NCBI RefSeq assembly: GCF_018588945.1
Contig: NZ_JAFIWA010000003.1
Span: 124,001-188,000, forward strand
DNA length: 64,000 bases
Origin: Microbacterium flavescens
GTDB taxonomy: Bacteria; Actinomycetota; Actinomycetes; Actinomycetales; Microbacteriaceae
Reading direction: 5' to 3'
The notes under the pieces were generated by a model. It searched no databases and was not told the origin of the DNA. It saw only the letters and a list, made by a program, of their open reading frames with translations. Position numbers and translations under genes: made by a program. Of the stretch, positions 57,497-64,000 are shown piece by piece (the first letter of the stretch is position 1; every line of letters starts with the position of its first letter).

Positions 57497-58610
57497 CGCG
57501 CGACCTCGGGTGCGTTCTCCAGTGCGGCCTTGACGGTGCCCTGGAGATCGTGCCACGAGTCGATGAACTTCGAGACGCCCTCGTCCTCGAGCACCTGGGT
57601 GACGTCGGCGAAGTCGACGCCCACGGCGGCGAGGTCGGCGAACACCTTGTGTGCGGCCTCGTAGGTGCCGGTCACGGTGTCGCCGGCGATCTGACCGTGG
57701 TCGAACGTCGCCTCGAGGGTCTTCTCCGGCATCGTGTTGACGGTGCCGGGCGCGACCAGCTCGGTGACGTAGAGGGTGTCGGGCAGCGAGGGGTCCTTGA
57801 CCCCGGTCGACGCCCACAGCGGCCGCTGCGGGTTGGCGCCGGCCTCGAGGAGCGCCGTGGCGCGTTCGGACGAGAACTCCTGCTCGTACAGCTCATAGGC
57901 GAGCCGCGCGTTGGCGACGCCGGCGAGCGACTTCAGGCCGAGCGCCTCGTCGGTGCCGACGGCGGTCAGGCGCTTGTCGACCTCGGTGTCGACGCGCGAC
58001 ACGAAGAACGATGCGACCGAGTGGATCTCGGACACGTCGTGACCGGCATCCTTCGCCTTCTCGATGCCCGCGAGGTACGCCTCGATGACATCCGCGTAGC
58101 GCTCGAGGCTGAAGATGAGCGTCACGTTCACGGAGATGCCCTCGGCGAGGACCGCTGTGATCGCGGGGAGGCCGGCCTTGGTGGCGGGGATCTTGATGTG
58201 GACGTTCGGACGGCCGACGGCCGCCCAGAGCTCCTTCGCCTGCGCGATCGTGGCGTCGGTGTCGTGCGCGAGATCGGGGGAGACCTCGATCGACACGCGG
58301 CCGTCGACGCCCTTGGTGGCGTCGTACACGGGGCGGAAGATGTCGGCCGCGTCGCGGACGTCGTCGGTGGTCGCGGCGAAGATCGCCTCATCGACCGACG
58401 CGCCCTTGGCTGCCAGCTGTCCGATCTGCTCGGCGTAGGCGTGGCCGCCGCCGCCGATGGCGCCCTGGAAGATCGTCGGGTTCGTGGTGACGCCGCTGAC
58501 GTTCCGCGTCGAGATGAGCTCGGTGAGGCTGCCCGACGTGATGCGCTCGCGCGACAGGTCGTCCAGCCAGATGCTCACGCCGGCGGCGGAGAGCTGTTCG
58601 GTGGGGGTGC

Positions 58611-58614
<4 letters not shown>
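57493..58614 (-). CDS. tal: Transaldolase
   Basis: 373 aa, actinobacterial (mycobacterial-type) transaldolase. Catalytic Lys in [28 protein letters not shown] near the N-terminus; [12 protein letters not shown]. Start overlaps the tkt stop (ATGA) and its own stop overlaps pgi. Transfers dihydroxyacetone units in the non-oxidative pentose phosphate pathway. Confidence 0.97.
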
Positions 58615-60710
<2,096 letters not shown>

Positions 60711-61025
60711 GGGACCGCCTCTCTAATGAAGGTGCGCCCGACGAGGGCCGTGCCGCAGCCTTGTCCGGATTGGGCAAGGGGGATCGGCGCGGGGCGCGCG
60801 TGTGGTCCCAGCATAGCGAAGGGGCGCACGGCCCCGGCCATGTGGGCCGCTGTGTGACAGAGTCTTGCGAACCGGTCCGCGCCCTCCGTGTCGGGACCGT
60901 GTCGCGAGGGTCACGTTTCGCTCACGCCCGGTGATGCCGGATTGTGAGCGGCGGGCCCCCGCCCGGGCGAGGCGGCACGATGCCATAGACTCGAAGGAAT
61001 TCTGCGGGCGGCGATTGCGGGGGCG
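60711..61025. other. 315-bp divergent region between tkt and ctaB
   Basis: Contains a -10 TAGACT (60986-60991) for ctaB and, near tkt, an imperfect inverted repeat CCTTGTCC-GGATT-GGGCAAGG (60759-60779). A GC-rich stretch around 60950-60970 could form a hairpin. CCGTGTCG occurs twice (from 60886), without a matching -10. No gene seen. Confidence 0.45.
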
Positions 61026-61967
61026 ATGGACATCACGACGACGGCGGGGGCCGAGGCATCCGCTCACGCTCCTCGCGAGTCCCGTCCGACGCTCGGCCGG
61101 ACCGTCCGCGCCTACATCGCTCTGATGAAGCCGCGTGTGCTCGAGCTTCTGCTCGTCACCACCGTGCCGGTGATGATCCTCGCGCAGGGCGGGCTCCCGA
61201 GCCTGTGGCTCGTCATCGCCACGGTGATCGGCGGCACCGCCAGCGCCGGTTCGGCGGCGGCCTTCAACATGTACCTCGACCGCGACATCGACGCACACAT
61301 GCAGCGCACGGTGAACCGCCCCCTCGTCACGGGCGAGGTCTCGCCGCGTGGTGCGCTGATCTTCGCGTGGACGCTCGCGGTCTTCTCGACCGTCTGGCTG
61401 CTGCTCACCACCAACTGGCTGGCCGCCACGCTGTCGGCCGCCGCGATCTTCTTCTACGTCGTGATCTACACGATGATCCTCAAGCGCCGCACCGAGCAGA
61501 ACATCGTCTGGGGCGGCATCGCCGGGTGCTTCCCGGTGCTGATCGGCTGGACGGCCGTCACCGGGTCGCTCGCGTGGCCGCCCGTGATCCTCTTCGTGCT
61601 CGTGTTCCTCTGGACGCCGCCGCACTACTGGCCGCTGTCGATGAAGTACAAGGAGCAGTACGAAGAGGTCCGCGTGCCGATGCTCGGCGCGACCCGCAAC
61701 GGATCGCAGGTCGGGCTTCAGGTGATCCTGTACGCGTGGGCCACCGTCGCGTGCTCGCTGCTGCTGATCCCGGTCGCCGGCATGGGGCTGGTCTACATCG
61801 CGTCGTCGCTGGTGTTCGGCGGATGGTTCATCTACGAGTCGCACCGCCTCTACAACCGTGCCGTCCGCGGCACCGAGCCGCGGCCGATGCGCGTGTTCCA
61901 CGCGTCGATCACCTATCTCACGCTGATCTTCGTCGCGATCGCCGTCGACCCGCTCCTCCCGTTCTGA
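61026..61967 (+). CDS. ctaB: Protohaem IX farnesyltransferase (haem O synthase)
   Basis: 313 aa, UbiA-type prenyltransferase with about nine helices. Mg/diphosphate motif [20 protein letters not shown]; second Asp-rich loop [16 protein letters not shown]. Makes haem O, the precursor of haem A for the aa3 oxidase encoded at the other end of the window. Divergent from tkt, the usual actinobacterial arrangement. Confidence 0.97.
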   Translation: MDITTTAGAEASAHAPRESRPTLGRTVRAYIALMKPRVLELLLVTTVPVMILAQGGLPSLWLVIATVIGGTASAGSAAAFNMYLDRDIDAHMQRTVNRPLVTGEVSPRGALIFAWTLAVFSTVWLLLTTNWLAATLSAAAIFFYVVIYTMILKRRTEQNIVWGGIAGCFPVLIGWTAVTGSLAWPPVILFVLVFLWTPPHYWPLSMKYKEQYEEVRVPMLGATRNGSQVGLQVILYAWATVACSLLLIPVAGMGLVYIASSLVFGGWFIYESHRLYNRAVRGTEPRPMRVFHASITYLTLIFVAIAVDPLLPF

Positions 61968-62021
61968 GCCGGCGACCACCCCGGCGGGCACGGACATCCG
62001 CGCCGCGCCTAGGCTGACTCC

Positions 62022-63224
62022 GTGAGAGCTGCGCAGCGCACCGCCGTCGCGGGCATCGCGTTCGTCGCGGTGCTCTCGCTCGGCGGCACGAGCGGAGCGT
62101 GGGCGGATGCCGCGGCCCCGCCGTCCTCGACGGGCTCGGTCACCGTCGAGCCTGCCGCAGAGGGCGACCTCGCCGCCGCCGCAGAGCGGCGGGTAGAGGC
62201 GATGTCGACGCGCGAGCAGGCCGCCTCCGTGGTGATGGGGCACATCCCGACGACCGACCCCGCAGCCCTTCGGACGTACATGGAGTCCACGGGGATCGGC
62301 GGTTTCATCCTCATGGGCGCGAACGTGCCGGGCGACGAGGCCGCCCTCCGTGACGTGACGGCCGCGCTGTCGATCGATCCGGCATTTCCGCCTGTGGTGT
62401 CGATCGACCAGGAGGGCGGCGACGTGTCGCGTCTGCCGTGGGACGGCTTCCGCTCCTCCGTCGACCTCAAGAGCGACGAGCCGGCCGCCGCCGAACGTGC
62501 GTTCGCGGGCCGGGGGGCGCTCGTCGGACGCGCCGGCATCGGCGTCAACTTCGGGATCGTCGCGGATGAGACCGACGACCCGTCGTCGTTCATCTTCCGC
62601 AGGGCGCTCGGCACCACGCCGGCCGCCTCCGCCGAGCGAGTGGCCGCCGCGGTCACCGGCGAGCGCGGCGGGGCGCTGTCGACGCTCAAGCATTTCCCCG
62701 GGCACGGCGCCGCACCGGGCGACTCCCATAGCGGCATCCCGTCGACCGGCATGAGCAAGGAGGAGTGGCTCGGCGGGCCGGCGCTGCCTTTCCAGACCGG
62801 CATCGACGCCGGGGCACCGCTGCTCATGTTCGGCCACCTCGCGTACACCGCGGTCGACCAGCGACCGGCGAGCCTCTCCGCCGAGTGGCATCGCATCGCC
62901 CGCGAAGAACTCGGTTTCGACGGCGTGTCGGTCACCGACGATCTGGGCATGCTCGAGGCATCCGGAATCGACTCCTACGCCGACCCCGTCGCGAACGCCG
63001 TGGCGGCGCTGGCGGCCGGGAACGATCTCGTGCTCGCCGTGATGTTCACGACGCCCGACAGTGCCGCACGCATCGTCGACGGCGTCGTCGCAGCCGTCGA
63101 GGCCGGGACGATCCCGCCCGAGCGCCTGCGCGACGCGGCGACCCGTGTGGCGCAGCTGCGTCTCGGACTCGCCGCGGACGGCCGCGGTCTGATGCCCTGC
63201 GGCGACTGCGCGCCGGCGGGCTGA
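62022..63224 (+). CDS. Secreted glycoside hydrolase family 3 N-acetylhexosaminidase-like protein
   Basis: 400 aa, GTG start, leaderless signature TAGGCT, 6 nt, GTG. Signal peptide (RTAVAGIAFVAVLSLGGTSGAWADA). A GH3 barrel follows with VVSIDQEGGDVSRLP, LKHFPGHGAAPGDSHSGIP (the His acid/base loop of NagZ-type enzymes) and GVSVTDDLGM (nucleophile Asp). No C-terminal second domain. Probable role: cleavage of N-acetylglucosamine from peptidoglycan fragments outside the membrane. Confidence 0.9.
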   Translation: MRAAQRTAVAGIAFVAVLSLGGTSGAWADAAAPPSSTGSVTVEPAAEGDLAAAAERRVEAMSTREQAASVVMGHIPTTDPAALRTYMESTGIGGFILMGANVPGDEAALRDVTAALSIDPAFPPVVSIDQEGGDVSRLPWDGFRSSVDLKSDEPAAAERAFAGRGALVGRAGIGVNFGIVADETDDPSSFIFRRALGTTPAASAERVAAAVTGERGGALSTLKHFPGHGAAPGDSHSGIPSTGMSKEEWLGGPALPFQTGIDAGAPLLMFGHLAYTAVDQRPASLSAEWHRIAREELGFDGVSVTDDLGMLEASGIDSYADPVANAVAALAAGNDLVLAVMFTTPDSAARIVDGVVAAVEAGTIPPERLRDAATRVAQLRLGLAADGRGLMPCGDCAPAG

Positions 63225-63225
63225 G

Positions 63226-64000
63226 TCAGAGTGCGTCGATGACGTCGATGAGTCGCGCGCGGAGGATCTGGCCGCGCTCGGCGAAGCCGCGCTGGGCGCG
63301 CACGTACTCGGCCTTGCCCTCCGGCGTCTCGACGGCGACGGCGACGTAGCCCCAGTCGGACAGGTCGTACGGCGACGCCTGCATGTCGAGCGTGCGGATG
63401 TCGCGCGCGAGTTCGAACGCGTCGAGGAGGAGCTCGCCGGGCACGAGGGGACCGAGCTTGACCGCCCACTTGTACAGGTCCATGCCGGCGTGCAGGCAGC
63501 CGGGCTGCTCGAGGTCGGCCTGGCGCTCGCGCGACGGCGCATCTCGATTGCGCGGAACCGCGGCGGGGGTGAAGAACCGGAACGCGTCGAAGTGCGTGCA
63601 GCGCAGGTCGTGCGCCTCGACGACGTCGTCGGTGCCTTCCTGGCCGAGGCGAAGCGGAACCTCGTGGCGGTGGCCGCGCTCACGGTAGACCATCGCCCAC
63701 TCGTGCAGGCCGAAGCATCCGAAGCTCCCCGCCCGCCCTGCCGTCGCGCGGAGGACGCGGCCGATGTTGTCGATGAGGGCGCCGCGCTCGGATCGCAGCG
63801 CCGTGACGTCGAGAGCCAGGGAGCCGGGCGCGCCTCCGACCGTGTACCAGCGCCAGGTCGCGCGATCGGTGCCGGCGGCATCAGCCAGGTCGACGCCCGC
63901 CCCCGGATGCCATCGCCGCAGCAGCGTCGGCTTGTAGGAGTAGTACGTGAACAGGAAGTCCTCGACGGGATGCTTCTCGCCCCGGGAGGCGCGTTCGCGG
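63226..64000 (-). CDS. Conserved actinobacterial protein, 5' end beyond window
   Basis: 257 C-terminal residues are visible; the frame is open to the window edge. The N-terminal visible part reads HPVEDFLFTYYSYKP and LRRWHPGAGVDLADA, followed by SFGCFGLHEWAMVYR, LRCTHFDAFRFF and QPGCLHAGMDLYKWAVKLGP. Relatives are labelled '3-methyladenine DNA glycosylase' in automatic annotation, but I see no motif of a known glycosylase family. The Cys/His clusters (FGCFGLHEW, LRCTHFD, PGCLHAGMD) suggest a metal site. Convergent with the GH3 gene. Confidence 0.72.
   Translation of the reverse strand, partial: RERASRGEKHPVEDFLFTYYSYKPTLLRRWHPGAGVDLADAAGTDRATWRWYTVGGAPGSLALDVTALRSERGALIDNIGRVLRATAGRAGSFGCFGLHEWAMVYRERGHRHEVPLRLGQEGTDDVVEAHDLRCTHFDAFRFFTPAAVPRNRDAPSRERQADLEQPGCLHAGMDLYKWAVKLGPLVPGELLLDAFELARDIRTLDMQASPYDLSDWGYVAVAVETPEGKAEYVRAQRGFAERGQILRARLIDVIDAL

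Overview
The window is a high-GC (about 70%) chromosomal segment from an actinobacterium, most likely Microbacteriaceae and close to Microbacterium. Supporting markers are RbpA, WhiA, OpcA, actinobacterial CtaF, a QcrC-QcrA-QcrB complex with a diheme QcrC, and many genes that start a fixed 6 nt after a TAnnnT -10 hexamer (leaderless transcripts). I saw no tRNA, rRNA, CRISPR array, insertion sequence or prophage.

Layout. 1-8.1 kb: aerobic respiration. The 3' end of ctaD with ctaF and a PP2C phosphatase runs rightwards towards ctaE-qcrC-qcrA-qcrB; trpD diverges from ctaE. 8.1-26.3 kb: mixed accessory and housekeeping genes: PHP phosphoesterase, ClbS/DfsB-like protein, a NarL-type two-component system with a SHOCT membrane protein, 5'-3' exonuclease, a PKD protein/lipoprotein pair, DksA-like and YchJ-like proteins, PEP mutase-like protein, a MetP/MetS-type transporter, flavin monooxygenase, serine hydrolase, APC permease, Zn alcohol dehydrogenase, and an SDR with a TetR regulator. 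26.4-35.1 kb: PH-domain protein, rpsA, a GIY-YIG-like protein, a PAS histidine kinase with a degenerate-GGDEF membrane protein and a convergent OmpR-type regulator, coaE and a Gly-rich protein. 35-47 kb: uvrB, an OhrR-like regulator, a secreted 5'-nucleotidase, then uvrA-uvrC-rapZ-whiA. 47-52.5 kb: PhzF, sodA, gap-pgk-tpiA, secG-rbpA. 52.5-61 kb: a tightly overlapping leftward operon tkt-tal-pgi-zwf-opcA-pgl; ctaB diverges from tkt. The end holds a GH3 enzyme and a truncated conserved gene.

How it works together. The window links central carbon metabolism (lower glycolysis and the pentose phosphate pathway feeding NADPH and pentoses) to respiration (bc1-aa3 supercomplex and haem O synthesis) and to nucleotide excision repair. 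The most distinctive signal is regulatory. uvrA, uvrB and the uncharacterised GIY-YIG-like gene share a TGTCGGnG-N8-TAnnnT promoter that fits the PafBC (RecA-independent) DNA-damage promoter known from mycobacteria. A near-identical palindrome lies upstream of both a two-component operon and its SHOCT neighbour, at nearly the same distance from the -10 elements. AT-rich palindromes overlap the promoters of the OhrR-like gene and the SDR/TetR pair.
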